A DNA stretch of 64,000 bases from Deltaproteobacteria bacterium (lineage in GTDB: Bacteria; Myxococcota_A; Polyangia; Polyangiales; Polyangiaceae), in NCBI GenBank assembly GCA_016875405.1, contig VGRJ01000005.1, positions 34,558-98,557 of the forward strand, written 5' to 3'. How positions within the stretch are numbered: position 1 is the first letter of the stretch; every line of letters starts with the position of its first letter. Under the pieces are notes generated by a model. The model was not told where the DNA came from. It did no database searches and was given only the letters and a program-made list of their open reading frames with translations. Shown here one piece after another: positions 53,062-62,320 of this stretch. The position numbers and the translations under genes are program-made.

Positions 53062-54150
53062 ATGAAGCCCTGTCCGAAGTGCGGATGGATGCTGAAGGAC
53101 ACCGACCCTCGGTGTTCGATGTGCGGCCATGCGATGGGCGCAAGCCCAGCCCCTCCAACGGGCCCCGCAGCCGGGGGATATGCGCCCGCGCCAATGCCGA
53201 ACCCCTACCCTGCGGCACCGCCGGTCGCGCCCGTCGCACCGATGCCGGCCGCCCCCATCCCTGCGGCGTACCCCGCGCCCGCGAGCCCGGGCGGCTATCC
53301 TGCGCCTCCCATGCCGGTAGCAGGCGGGGCCCCATCCGCTGCGCGCCCCGGCGGAGGTGGCCTCTCGCCCTGGGCGCAGCAGTCCGCACCGTCGGCGCCC
53401 GCGGCCGCGCCCGGACCAATGACGGCGCCTGCGCCGGGTTATCCTGCCGCCGCGCCCGCCCCGAGCGCCGGCGCTGCGCCGGTGGGCCCCCCGCCTCTGC
53501 CAACCTCGGGGGCACGGCGGATGCCGCCCCCGATCCCGTCTGGGGCAGGCGCGAGCCCGAGTCACGTGATGCCGCCGCCGATGGTGACTCCGGCTCCGCC
53601 GATGGTCACGCCCTCCGGGCTACCGCCGATGATCCAGCCTGGTGGTCCGCCACCGATGGTGCGGCCGCCGCCGCCGATTCCTGGTGCGATGGCGGTCCAA
53701 CCGCCGATGGCTCCGGTAGTGGTACAGGCGCCGCTCGTCCCGCCGATCGTGATGCCCAATCCGGTCGCGCAGACCTTCGATCGAGTCGAGGCGCCGCGGC
53801 CGATCGGCGATGCCCACGGGGCCCCCGTGCTCGTGGGCTTTCTGGTGACCTTTCAGAACGAGCCGACCGGAAAGTTCTGGCCGATTCGGAGCGGACGCTC
53901 GAGCCTGGGGCGCGCAGGGGTCGATCACGAGGCCGAGATTGCGCTCCACGACGCCAGCACCTCCGCCCGACACGCCCACCTGTCGAGTGATCCGTCGACC
54001 GGGCTCGCGTTCGTCGAGGACGCCGGCTCGCGCAATGGCACGTTCGTCAACGAGCAGCGACTCCAGCCGGGCGTGCAGCATCAACTGCACGACAACGATC
54101 GGCTGCGCCTCGGGAGCATCACGCTCGTCGTGAAGCTCCTCGCTTCGTAG
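53062..54150 (+). CDS. Zinc-ribbon, Pro-rich, FHA-domain protein
   Basis: This 362-residue protein starts with a zinc ribbon (CPKCGWMLKDTDPRCSMCG, two CxxC pairs). A disordered linker of about 230 residues made mainly of Pro, Ala, Gly and Met follows, with repeated PPMV units. A C-terminal FHA domain (about residues 255-355) ends it, with IRSGRSSLGRAG, TSARHAHLSS and EDAGSRNGTFVNEQ. It probably docks on phosphothreonine proteins. It is the second FHA gene near the T6SS locus; a link to the secretion system is possible but unproven. Confidence 0.85.
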   Translation: MKPCPKCGWMLKDTDPRCSMCGHAMGASPAPPTGPAAGGYAPAPMPNPYPAAPPVAPVAPMPAAPIPAAYPAPASPGGYPAPPMPVAGGAPSAARPGGGGLSPWAQQSAPSAPAAAPGPMTAPAPGYPAAAPAPSAGAAPVGPPPLPTSGARRMPPPIPSGAGASPSHVMPPPMVTPAPPMVTPSGLPPMIQPGGPPPMVRPPPPIPGAMAVQPPMAPVVVQAPLVPPIVMPNPVAQTFDRVEAPRPIGDAHGAPVLVGFLVTFQNEPTGKFWPIRSGRSSLGRAGVDHEAEIALHDASTSARHAHLSSDPSTGLAFVEDAGSRNGTFVNEQRLQPGVQHQLHDNDRLRLGSITLVVKLLAS

Positions 54151-54254
54151 TCGCTCAAACGCGCGAGCCGCCGCCAGGCGCTCCTACGCGCCGTGCTGCA
54201 GCCCGCGACGAGGAGGCGCAACGACCGCAACCCCGCCCCGTTGCCGAGCAGCCG

Positions 54255-56666
54255 TCAGTTGGGCGCGACCTCGGTCGCCTCGGCCTTCTTTGGCTCCACC
54301 GGCGTCGGGATGCTGACGAGCGCCGCCTCGAGCACCTGGTCCATCCGCGTCACGAAGATGAACTCGAGCGACTCGAGGATTTCCTTCGGAACCTCCTCGA
54401 GATCGACACGGTTACGCTCCGGGAGGACGATGCGCTTGATGCCGGCACGGTGCGCCGCGAGCACCTTCTCCTTGATGCCGCCGACTGGGAGCACGCGCCC
54501 ACGGAGGGTGATCTCGCCGGTCATCGCGACGTCGTGACGTACGTGAATACCGGTGAGGAGCGACGTCAACGCCGTGAACATCGTGACGCCGGCGCTCGGC
54601 CCGTCCTTCGGCATGGCGCCCGCGGGAATGTGAATGTGCAGGTCGCTCTTCTCGAGGAAGTCCTCGTGAACGCCAAGCCGATTGGCGTTCGAGCGAACGT
54701 AGGACAAGGCCGCATGCGCGGACTCCTTCATCACGTCGCCGAGCTGCCCCGTGAGCTGCAGCTTGCCGTTGCCGTGCATCCGAGTCGCCTCGATGAAGAG
54801 AATCTCTCCGCCGACCCGGGTCCACGCGAGCCCCGTCGCAACGCCGCTCTCGCTCGTTCGCTCGGCGACCTCGCTCGTGTACTTCGGTGCCCCGAGGAAC
54901 TCCTGGATGTCGTCTTCGTTCTCGACGACCCGTGACGTCGTCTCGCCCTCTGCGACCTTCACCGCCATGCCTCGAGCAACCGAGGCAATTTGCCGCTCGA
55001 GCTCGCGCACGCCGGCCTCGCGGGTGTAGCTGTCGATGATGAGCTCGAGAGCGCTGTCACGCACGTCGAGCAGGGCCGTCGTGAGGCCGTGCTCCTCGAG
55101 CTGCTTGGGCAGGAGGTGCTGCTTCGCGATGGCGAGCTTTTCGCGTCGGGTGTAGCCCGGGATCTCGAGGATCTCCATGCGATCGCGCAGTGGCGCCGGG
55201 ATCGGATCGGCGATGTTCGCGGTCGCGACGAACATCACGTTCGAGAGGTCATACGGGATCTCGAGGTAGTGATCAGCGAAGGTGTTGTTCTGTTCCGGGT
55301 CGAGCACCTCGAGCAAAGCCGAGGCGGGGTCCCCACGGAAGTCGTGCCCGAGCTTGTCCACCTCATCCATCATGAAGAGCGGGTTGACCGTACCCGTCTT
55401 CTTCATGCCCTGAATGATCTGGCCCGGAAGCGCGCCGACGTAGGTGCGCCGATGTCCGCGGATCGCAGCTTCATCGTGGACGCCGCCGAGGCTGATTCGG
55501 TGAAACTTGCGACCGAGCGCGTTCGCAATGCTGCGACCGAGCGAGGTCTTACCGACGCCGGGCGGGCCGAGAAAGCAGAGAATCGGCCCTTTTTTGTCCT
55601 GCTTGAGCTTGCGAACGGCAAGGTACTCGAGGATGCGCTTCTTCACTTTCTCGAGGCCGTAGTGGTCAGCGTCAAGGACCTTCCGGACCTCGGAGATGTC
55701 GAGGTTGTCAATGGTCTGGTTGTGCCACGGGAGGTCTAGAATCCAGTCGAGGTAGGTGCGAACGACCGTGTACTCGGCCGAACCGACCTGCATCGCTCGA
55801 AGCCGCTTCAGCTGCTTACGCGCGACCTCTTCGGCCTCATGCGGGAGGTTCGCCTTCGCGATGCGCTCCTCGACGCCGTCGAGATCGCCTTGATCGCCAT
55901 CGTCGTCGCCGAGCTCTTCCTTGATCGCCTTCAACTGCTGCCGAAGGACGTACTCGCGCTGGTTCTTCCCCATCTCCTCTTTGATCTGGGAGTTGATGCG
56001 CTCGCGCATCTTCAAGACCTCGAGCTGGCGAGTGAGGAGCCGCAGCACCTTTCGGATGCGGTCCTTCACGTCTAGGGTCTCGATGAGCTGGGCCTTCTCT
56101 TCGACCGGGGCGTCGAGGTTCGCGGCGACGAGGTCGGCGAGGGCGCCGGGGGCCTGGATCGAATCGATGAGCGAGCCGGCCTCACGGGGCAGCTCTGGCA
56201 TCAGCTGGATGAGCTGCTTCGCAATGTCACGCAGGCTCAACGCGAGCGCCTCGGCTTCGACGTCCGGGGTCTCGGGCTCGGGGAGCTTCTCGATGCGGGC
56301 CTTTAGGTAAGGACGGTCCGAGGTCACCCGCTCGAGGCGAATGCGCGACAATCCCTGGAGGATGAGCGAGTAGTTGCCCGAGCTGTGCTTCAGCGCCTTG
56401 AGGACACGGGCCGCGCACCCGATCGGGTAGAGATCGTCCTGACCGGGATCGTCGGTCGACGGATCGCGCTGAGCGAAGATCGCAATCACCGGCGACGAGA
56501 GGTTGTCGACGTCCTCGACGAGCGCGACCGACTTCTCACGGCCGACGTCGAAGGGAGCGACCGCACCCGGGAAGAGGACGGCGTTGCGGATCGGGAGGAT
56601 GGGCAGCTCGTTGCCGAACTCGACGTCGTCGTCGGGCGGGGTCATCGGGTTGTTCTTGTCGGACAT
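54255..56666 (-). CDS. lon: ATP-dependent protease Lon
   Basis: This 803-residue Lon carries the N-terminal substrate-binding domain ([20 protein letters not shown]), an AAA+ module with [15 protein letters not shown], and a C-terminal protease domain with the catalytic serine in [14 protein letters not shown] and the lysine in [15 protein letters not shown] chose the ATG at 56666; the frame is open to 56798 but the added residues are Arg-rich and unconserved. GGTAAAGAG lies upstream at the same distance as in tagF. It is convergent with the zinc-ribbon/FHA gene. Confidence 0.97.
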   Translation of the reverse strand: MSDKNNPMTPPDDDVEFGNELPILPIRNAVLFPGAVAPFDVGREKSVALVEDVDNLSSPVIAIFAQRDPSTDDPGQDDLYPIGCAARVLKALKHSSGNYSLILQGLSRIRLERVTSDRPYLKARIEKLPEPETPDVEAEALALSLRDIAKQLIQLMPELPREAGSLIDSIQAPGALADLVAANLDAPVEEKAQLIETLDVKDRIRKVLRLLTRQLEVLKMRERINSQIKEEMGKNQREYVLRQQLKAIKEELGDDDGDQGDLDGVEERIAKANLPHEAEEVARKQLKRLRAMQVGSAEYTVVRTYLDWILDLPWHNQTIDNLDISEVRKVLDADHYGLEKVKKRILEYLAVRKLKQDKKGPILCFLGPPGVGKTSLGRSIANALGRKFHRISLGGVHDEAAIRGHRRTYVGALPGQIIQGMKKTGTVNPLFMMDEVDKLGHDFRGDPASALLEVLDPEQNNTFADHYLEIPYDLSNVMFVATANIADPIPAPLRDRMEILEIPGYTRREKLAIAKQHLLPKQLEEHGLTTALLDVRDSALELIIDSYTREAGVRELERQIASVARGMAVKVAEGETTSRVVENEDDIQEFLGAPKYTSEVAERTSESGVATGLAWTRVGGEILFIEATRMHGNGKLQLTGQLGDVMKESAHAALSYVRSNANRLGVHEDFLEKSDLHIHIPAGAMPKDGPSAGVTMFTALTSLLTGIHVRHDVAMTGEITLRGRVLPVGGIKEKVLAAHRAGIKRIVLPERNRVDLEEVPKEILESLEFIFVTRMDQVLEAALVSIPTPVEPKKAEATEVAPN

Positions 56667-56884
56667 GGATGATCTCTTTACCGAGAGCAGGCGCTCGCGC
56701 GGGGTGAGCCGCGTCGGGCAATCCCGACACCCTCGTCGAGGACTCCCCGCGCCCCGAGCCGAACGTTGACGTGCGGCCGATGTTGGCATCCTAAGCACAC
56801 GCTCCGTCTCGTGCCACCTAATGCGACCGGAAACCCGCGAGCACGTGCCTTCCTCCTCGCGCGACGCGATGGTACGAGCGCGAG

Positions 56885-57688
56885 GTGTTGGATCCGTGGC
56901 TCAGCCTCTTTGGCCTCGCTGTCGCGATGGCGAGCGTCGCCACCAAAGCCCCGGGCGATCCCGGGCCGCACCCCGCCTGCCCCGAGGACATGCGCCTCGT
57001 CGAGGGCGTTCATCACGAGCGGGTGACGCACGCCTGTCTCGCCGAGCAGACGTCCGTGAAGCCGGGGGAGAAAGACACAAAGGAGCGCGCGCGTCGAGAC
57101 GCGCACTGCTTCAAGTTCGCGGAGGACCTCACCGTACTCGAAGGCCCAGAGCGGCCCATCCGTGTGTGCATGGATCAGTTCGAGGCGCCGAACCGGCGCG
57201 GCGCGCGGCCGATGGTCCTCGCGTCGTTTCGCAATGCCGAAGCCTGGTGTTCGAAGCGCGGGAGGCGCGTGTGCAGCGAGCGCGAGTGGGAGTTTGCGTG
57301 CGAGGGTCCGCAGCACCGACCGCTCTCCTACGGGTGGGCGGTGAACGTACGGCTCTGCAACTCGAACAAGGGCTGGAAGCCGGTCGACTTTGCCAAGTTC
57401 GACGGGCCGCGAGAGATCGCGCGGAGGGAGGCCGAGAAGCTCTGGCAGGGCTCGACGAGCGGACAGTATCCGACGTGCGTGTCGCCCTTCGGGATCTACG
57501 ACCTGAACGGCAACGTCGAGGAGTGGGTCGCCTCACGCGAAGAGCGCCGCTGGCCAGGCGCGCTGATGGGCGGCTTCTGGGCGAAGCCATGGACGGGCTG
57601 CCGCGGCACGAACGACGCTCACCAGCCGACCTTCGCGTTCTACGAGACAGGCTTTCGTTGCTGCAAGGAGCCATCGGATGCTCGCTGA
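56885..57688 (+). CDS. Formylglycine-generating-enzyme-like (SUMF1) exported protein
   Basis: This 267-residue protein has a short hydrophobic N-terminus followed by a SUMF1/FGE-like domain: VCMDQFEAPNRRG, AWCSKRGRRVCSEREWEFACEGP, GIYDLNGNVEEWVA, MGGFWAKP and FETGFRCC-like YETGFRCC. Many bacterial members are not true sulfatase activators but bind other ligands or act in cell-surface complexes; no sulfatase gene lies nearby. The GTG start is tentative, and no good Shine-Dalgarno sequence is visible. Confidence 0.8.
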   Translation: MLDPWLSLFGLAVAMASVATKAPGDPGPHPACPEDMRLVEGVHHERVTHACLAEQTSVKPGEKDTKERARRDAHCFKFAEDLTVLEGPERPIRVCMDQFEAPNRRGARPMVLASFRNAEAWCSKRGRRVCSEREWEFACEGPQHRPLSYGWAVNVRLCNSNKGWKPVDFAKFDGPREIARREAEKLWQGSTSGQYPTCVSPFGIYDLNGNVEEWVASREERRWPGALMGGFWAKPWTGCRGTNDAHQPTFAFYETGFRCCKEPSDAR

Positions 57689-57737
57689 GCGCCGGCGCAC
57701 CGTGCGTGCGCCAATGGCGCGCCCCGAACGAGCGAGG

Positions 57738-57743
57738 TAGCCT
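57738..57743 (+). promoter_or_regulatory. Predicted -10 box (TAGCCT) of a leaderless fmt promoter
   Basis: GGTAGCCT ends 5 bases before the fmt ATG. Confidence 0.35.
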
Positions 57744-57748
57744 CGGGC

Positions 57749-58693
57749 ATGCGCGCGCTGTTCTTCGGAACCCCCGAGATCGCGGTCCCCTCACTCGAAG
57801 CGTTGTGTGAGGTCGCCGAGGTCGCCACCGTCATCTGCCAGCCCGACCGTCCGAAGGGCCGCGGCCTCGAGCTCGCACCCCCTCCCGTCAAGGCGCGTGC
57901 GCTCGCGCTCGGCCTCGAGGTCGTGCAGCCGACGAAGATCCGGACCGACGAGTTCGCAGAGTCCCTGCGCGCGAAGAATGCCGACGTCGCGGTCGTGATC
58001 GCGTACGGGCGCATCCTGCCAGCCGCCGTTCTTAGCGCCCCGCGCCGAGGCTGCATAAACCTGCATGCGTCGCTGCTCCCGAAGCTTCGCGGCGCGGCCC
58101 CGATCCAGTGGGCGATCGCGCGCGGCGAGCGCGAGACCGGCATCTCGCTCATGCAGATGGACGAGGGTTGCGACACCGGCCCCGTGTTCACGGCGCGGTC
58201 GATCGCCATCGGTGATGACGAGACCGCCGGCGAGCTCGCGCTCCGCCTAGGCGGGCTCGCGGCCTCGATGGTTCGTGACGACCTCCCGCGCGCGGTGCAA
58301 GGCGAGCTCGTGGCGGCCCCGCAAGACGAGCTCCACGCGACGCTCGCCCCGATGTTGACGAAGGCGGACGGCGCGATCGACTGGTCGGGGACCGCACAAG
58401 ACGTCCACGACCGCGCGCGAGGGATGTCGCCGTGGCCCGGGGCGCACACGACGCTCGGAGGAAAGCTCTTCAAGGTCCTCGGCTTGCGGGTCGCGGCGAC
58501 CACCGGCAGCGAGGCCCCCCCGGGGACGGTGGTCGCCTTCGAGCATGGCAAGGTCAGGGTCGCGTGCGGCGTCGGCGCCGTGCACCTCGTCTCGGGGCAA
58601 GTCGAGGGCAAGAAGGCGCTCGATGCGGCGCAGCTCGCGGCAGGCCGCACCCTCGTCCCCGGCATCCGACTCGGGGACGCCAGCGCCGCATGA
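57749..58693 (+). CDS. fmt: Methionyl-tRNA formyltransferase
   Basis: This 314-residue enzyme formylates initiator Met-tRNA with 10-formyl-tetrahydrofolate. It shows FFGTPEIAVPSLEAL, QPDRPKGRG, the catalytic motif INLHASLLPKLRGAAPIQ, MQMDEGCDTGP and a C-terminal tRNA-binding domain with ARGMSPWPGA. Length and order are normal. def, its usual neighbour, is absent from the window. Confidence 0.96.
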   Translation: MRALFFGTPEIAVPSLEALCEVAEVATVICQPDRPKGRGLELAPPPVKARALALGLEVVQPTKIRTDEFAESLRAKNADVAVVIAYGRILPAAVLSAPRRGCINLHASLLPKLRGAAPIQWAIARGERETGISLMQMDEGCDTGPVFTARSIAIGDDETAGELALRLGGLAASMVRDDLPRAVQGELVAAPQDELHATLAPMLTKADGAIDWSGTAQDVHDRARGMSPWPGAHTTLGGKLFKVLGLRVAATTGSEAPPGTVVAFEHGKVRVACGVGAVHLVSGQVEGKKALDAAQLAAGRTLVPGIRLGDASAA

Positions 58694-58723
58694 GGCGGCG
58701 GAGACGCTGACGTCGCGGGAACC

Positions 58724-59317
58724 GTGCTGCAACGCTCGATGACCGAAGCCATGACGGAACGCTCACACAAGGACGCCGAGCAGCGGCTCCTCGATGACCT
58801 TCGCGCAGAGTTCCCAGCCTTTCGCATTGTCTCCAAGCGAGGCGACCGCCTCTCGCGCGTCATCGATCGTGCCCTGCGCGTGCTCTCGCTCGGCGGACAG
58901 ACGAGCTACCTCACCCGCTACCGAACCGTCATCGGCGACACGCTCTACGTGCCAGACGACTGGTACAGGGCGCCTGCCGTAGACCGCTTGATTTGCCTGA
59001 GGCACGAGCGCGTGCACCTCCGACAGAGGCGCCGTTACGGGATGCTCGGCATGTCCTTCGCGTACCTGTTCCTCCCGCTCCCCATCGGGCTCGCGTGGTG
59101 CCGCGCGCGCATGGAGTGGGAAGCCTACGAGGAGACGCTGCGCGCGACGGCGGAGCACCTCGGAGACGATGCGCTCTCGGACCCAGCCCTCAAGGCGACG
59201 ATGCTCGAGCGCTTCGTCGGCCCGGATTACCTCTGGATGTGGCCGTTTCCGGGGGCGATCGAGCGCTGGTTCGACGACGCGGTGACCCGGATTCGAGCGA
59301 CGCGGTCGTCTGGTTGA
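58724..59317 (+). CDS. Putative zinc metallopeptidase-like protein (HExxH)
   Basis: This 197-residue protein contains RHERVHLRQ, which fits HExxH, and a downstream MEWEAYEET that could supply the third zinc ligand. A hydrophobic stretch (GMSFAYLFLPLPIGLAWC) lies between them. I do not know the family name. The start is uncertain: codons at 58724 (GTG), 58739 and 58751 (ATG) are all possible. It follows fmt by 30 bases and may be co-transcribed. Confidence 0.6.
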   Translation: MLQRSMTEAMTERSHKDAEQRLLDDLRAEFPAFRIVSKRGDRLSRVIDRALRVLSLGGQTSYLTRYRTVIGDTLYVPDDWYRAPAVDRLICLRHERVHLRQRRRYGMLGMSFAYLFLPLPIGLAWCRARMEWEAYEETLRATAEHLGDDALSDPALKATMLERFVGPDYLWMWPFPGAIERWFDDAVTRIRATRSSG

Positions 59318-59340
59318 CGCGACGCCGGCGGGGCGTCGGG

Positions 59341-59356
59341 CGGCACGCGCGCTGCA
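59341..59356 (+). promoter_or_regulatory. Candidate sigma-54 promoter
   Basis: CGGCACG-N4-CTGCA matches TGGCACG-N4-TTGCA with two differences and has the required GG-N10-GC spacing. Transcription would start near 59367, and AGGAGGT and the ATG at 59384 follow. GC-rich sequence produces such matches by chance, so the call is tentative. Confidence 0.3.
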
Positions 59357-59383
59357 GCAGAGACGAGGACCCAGGAGGTCCTC

Positions 59384-59788
59384 ATGAAGCTGTTCGTCGT
59401 CATGCCCGACGTGCGCGAGTGCGTGGTCGCCGATTGCGCCTTCAACGAGGGACGCGCATGTCATGCCCGCGCCGTGACCATCGGCGACGGCGCGCATCCC
59501 GCTGGGGACACCTACCACCCGACCCTCGAACATCGGGCGACCTCACGGATGCGCGCAGGCATCGGCGCGTGCAAGATCGATTGTTGCGAGTGGAACGAGG
59601 ACACCGCCTGCCGCGCGCGCTCGGTCCGCGTCGCTTACCACCAGGGTCACGCGGACTGCGTGACCTTCAGCCCTCGCGACGGACCCACCTGGGGGCGTGT
59701 CGGGCGCGCTCAGCCGTCCACGGTCGCCGCATCGACGATGCCGACGACGACCGAGCGGACCGGCGCTTCTGCGTCGTCGAGGACTTGA
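59384..59788 (+). CDS. Cys-rich protein with two DUF1540-like motifs
   Basis: This 134-residue protein carries two copies of the pattern CxxxxCxxNxxxxCxAxxxxV: CVVADCAFNEGRACHARAV (about residues 13-31) and CKIDCCEWNEDTACRARSV (about 63-81), the second followed by ADCVTF. DUF1540 domains look like small metal-binding modules; the function is unknown. A strong AGGAGGT site precedes the ATG. The last 26 codons overlap the convergent BMC-P gene by 79 bases, which is unusual. Confidence 0.7.
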   Translation: MKLFVVMPDVRECVVADCAFNEGRACHARAVTIGDGAHPAGDTYHPTLEHRATSRMRAGIGACKIDCCEWNEDTACRARSVRVAYHQGHADCVTFSPRDGPTWGRVGRAQPSTVAASTMPTTTERTGASASSRT

Positions 59789-59982
59789 CGCGCGCCGTTG
59801 CCCTCGTCGAGCACGAGGACGCGCTCGCCGACCCCCGCATCGACCGAGTCGACTGCGATGACGTACTTGCCGGTCGAGCGCCAGTGCTCATCGCACCGAT
59901 CGACGATGAGCAGCTTTTTCCCGACGTAGAACGGGTGGCTGATAGTGGACACGATGTTGCCGGTGACGACGCCCAGGAACAC
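59710..59982 (-). CDS. BMC-P pentameric shell protein (EutN/CcmL family), copy 1
   Basis: This 90-residue vertex protein closes the corners of a bacterial microcompartment. It has the family opening GVVTGNIVSTISHPFYVGKK, VIAVDSVDAGVGERVLVLDEG and the final VGIVDAA strand. It starts with GTG 3 bases after copy 2 and is the last gene of the BMC operon. Its C-terminal region overlaps the convergent Cys-rich gene. Confidence 0.92.
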   Translation of the reverse strand: MFLGVVTGNIVSTISHPFYVGKKLLIVDRCDEHWRSTGKYVIAVDSVDAGVGERVLVLDEGNGARQVLDDAEAPVRSVVVGIVDAATVDG

Positions 59983-59985
59983 GAT

Positions 59986-60258
59986 TCACTCCTCGACGTG
60001 GAGCTGATCCACGATTCCGATGATTGCGTGGTCCACCGGGACGAACGCGGGGTCGAGGGCCATCGCAGCCTCGCGACCGCCCTCGTAATAAACGAGCTCA
60101 CCGGGCGCTGCCATTCTCGTGGAGTCGGCGCAGATGAGGGCTTTGCCCGCGGGGTTTCCCCGACGGTCGAGAGGGCGCACCCAGAGCATCGGGACGCCCT
60201 TCAGGCCTTCGTACACGACGCAAGGGACCAACGTCCCGATCACTCGTCCGAGCAGCAT
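59986..60258 (-). CDS. BMC-P pentameric shell protein (EutN/CcmL family), copy 2
   Basis: The protein is 90 residues from the ATG at 60258 (MLLGRVIGTLVPCVV). The middle shows LVYYEGGREAAMAL in place of the usual short loop, and the end is AIIGIVDQLHVEE. The ATG overlaps the TGA of the BMC-T gene by one base (TGATG), so the two are translationally coupled. A longer frame to 60297 adds 13 unconserved residues. Confidence 0.9.
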   Translation of the reverse strand: MLLGRVIGTLVPCVVYEGLKGVPMLWVRPLDRRGNPAGKALICADSTRMAAPGELVYYEGGREAAMALDPAFVPVDHAIIGIVDQLHVEE

Positions 60259-60845
60259 CAACCCACCTCCCAGAAGCGCGTGCCGCGCCCGAGCCAATTC
60301 GAGAGTTCCCCATCGAGGCGGGGCGTAATCGATGTCTCGACGCTCCGTCCTTCCTGCCCGACGCGCGCGACGACAAGCTCGAGCGCCGCCTCGACGTCGT
60401 GCTGCTCGCCGACGACGTGAACGAGGCCCTTGCCCCCGAGCTCGTCGCCGAGACGCACACGAACCACGCGAACGTTCGCACCCTTCACCGCGACATCGGC
60501 GGCCTCGATCGCGGGCGCCATGCTCCGAGTCTCGATGACGCCGAGCGTATCCTCGTCCAAGGGGAGGGCTACGCCCTGCACCGCGAAGTACACCGACGCA
60601 TCGACCTGCGGCAGGAACATCCGCTCGACGACGGCGCGGCCGCCGACGCGAAGAGCCTCTTGATACGACTCGTCGACGCTCGCGACATCTCCGCTCCAGA
60701 GGATCGCGAAGACGCCGGGTTGCAAGGTGCCTAGCCGCTCGATCTTCACGGGCGCCTTCTTGACGAGCGCGTCCGCAGACCGAGTCCCCGCCGCGATCGA
60801 CGAGAACTCGAGCAGAGCTAACGCCTCGGGCGCCGTGCGCGTCAT
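60258..60845 (-). CDS. BMC-T tandem-domain shell protein (trimer)
   Basis: This 195-residue protein is made of two BMC domains in tandem. The first runs from ALALLEFSSIAAGTRSADAL, and the second from TLGVIETRSMAPAIEAADVA to VHVVGEQHDVEAALELVVAR. BMC-T trimers form pseudo-hexameric tiles with pores that may gate larger metabolites. The ATG at 60845 overlaps the aldehyde dehydrogenase stop (ATGA). The frame stays open upstream, antisense to nothing and inside the dehydrogenase in another frame. Confidence 0.92.
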   Translation of the reverse strand: MTRTAPEALALLEFSSIAAGTRSADALVKKAPVKIERLGTLQPGVFAILWSGDVASVDESYQEALRVGGRAVVERMFLPQVDASVYFAVQGVALPLDEDTLGVIETRSMAPAIEAADVAVKGANVRVVRVRLGDELGGKGLVHVVGEQHDVEAALELVVARVGQEGRSVETSITPRLDGELSNWLGRGTRFWEVG

Positions 60846-62317
60846 ACGATGCGGAAGTGATCGACGAGCGTGCACCGCCGCTCGCGCGAGAAGGTGCGCG
60901 GCCCCGTGAGGCCTTCGCCCGTCGGGCTTGCGATCGAGAACGAGGTGTAGCCCTCTCCGCCCGCGCCGAGGCCGGCGCAGATGGGGCCGTTCTTGACGAA
61001 GATACTGCAGTTCATCTCGCGGGCCATGCGCGACAGGTTCCCGAGGTGCATCGAGTGCATCGACGCCGAGTGCCCGAAGCCGTGCTCGGCCTTGACGGCC
61101 CAGTCGATCGCCTCGTCGGCGTTCTTGACGCGCGCGAGCGGGATGACCGGCAGGAGCTGCTCGGTCCAGATGAGGGGGTGCGAGACATCGACGTCCATCA
61201 CCGCGAGCTTGATCGCCGAGTCCACACGAACTCCGATTTGCTCGAGGATCACGCGGGCGTCCTTGCCGACCCACTGCTTGTTGATGACGCCAGGCTTTCC
61301 GGGGCCCCGCGTCTCCGCGAAGAGCACCTTGGTGATGGCGCGCTCCTGTGGGCCGGTGAGGAGGTAAGCCCCGTGCTTCTGCATGCCCTTGAGGAGTCGA
61401 TCCGCGACCGACTCGACCGCGAAGATCTCCTTCTCGTCGACGCAGATGACGTTGTTGTCGAGGGAGGCGCCCTTGACGATGTTCGCCGCCGACTTGTCGA
61501 TGTCGGCGGTCTCGTCGACGACGACCGGGGGATTGCCTGGGCCAGCGCAGACCGCGCGCTTGCCGCTCGCCATCGCCGCCTTCACGACGTGCGGTCCGCC
61601 GGTGACGACGAGCAGGCGAATGCCCTTGTGCTTCATCAGCTCGCCGGCGCTCTCGATGGTCGGCTCGGCCATCGCCGTGACGCAGTTCGGTGGGCCCCCG
61701 ACCGCCATGATCGCCTCGTTGATGAGGCCGACGTTCCGGCAGCTCACGCGACGGGCGCTCGGGTGAACGTTGAACACCACCGTGTTCCCGGCCGAGAGCA
61801 TGCCGATCGAGTTGCAGATGATGGTCGAGGTCGGGTTGGTCGTCGGGGTGATCGCCGCGATCACGCCGAAGGGCGCACGCTCGACGAGCGTGAGGCCGTG
61901 ATCACCGCTCCACGCGATGGGCTCGAGCTCCTCTGGCCCGGGCGTCTTGTTCGTCACGAGCAAGTTCTTTAGGATCTTGCTCTCGACGCGCCCGAGCCCC
62001 GTCTCCTCGTGCGCCTCGCGAGCGAGGTCCTCGGCGTGCTTTCGCATCGAGACACGGATCGCCTCGATGATCACCTTCCGCTTCTCGAGGCCGAGGCGCC
62101 CGAAGGTGACGAACGCTTCGCGCGCCGCGGCGACGCACTCGTCGATCGACCGGAACACGCCCGGCGGGAGCTGCCCCTTTCGCTCGAGCGCGTGCGCGCC
62201 GTCCCGCGTCAGGAGCGGCTCGAGACCAGCGTGGCCTCCGGGGGAGCCGAGGCGCGACAGGACTTGCCGCGCGATGGAATCGATCTGCGAATCACTCAGA
62301 CGACTCATGACCTTCAT
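60842..62317 (-). CDS. CoA-acylating aldehyde dehydrogenase of a microcompartment
   Basis: This 491-residue enzyme resembles PduP/EutE and should oxidise an aldehyde to acyl-CoA with NAD. It shows ERAPFGVIAAITPTTNPTST, GPGNPPVVVDETADI, the catalytic cysteine in DNNVICVDEKE and GEGYTSFSIASPTGEG. The first 25 residues (LSDSQIDSIARQVLSRLG) form an amphipathic helix typical of an encapsulation peptide, separated by a Gly/Pro stretch. The start may be the ATG at 62317 or the one at 62305. It is the signature enzyme of the BMC. Confidence 0.93.
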   Translation of the reverse strand: MKVMSRLSDSQIDSIARQVLSRLGSPGGHAGLEPLLTRDGAHALERKGQLPPGVFRSIDECVAAAREAFVTFGRLGLEKRKVIIEAIRVSMRKHAEDLAREAHEETGLGRVESKILKNLLVTNKTPGPEELEPIAWSGDHGLTLVERAPFGVIAAITPTTNPTSTIICNSIGMLSAGNTVVFNVHPSARRVSCRNVGLINEAIMAVGGPPNCVTAMAEPTIESAGELMKHKGIRLLVVTGGPHVVKAAMASGKRAVCAGPGNPPVVVDETADIDKSAANIVKGASLDNNVICVDEKEIFAVESVADRLLKGMQKHGAYLLTGPQERAITKVLFAETRGPGKPGVINKQWVGKDARVILEQIGVRVDSAIKLAVMDVDVSHPLIWTEQLLPVIPLARVKNADEAIDWAVKAEHGFGHSASMHSMHLGNLSRMAREMNCSIFVKNGPICAGLGAGGEGYTSFSIASPTGEGLTGPRTFSRERRCTLVDHFRIV

Positions 62318-62320
62318 CCC

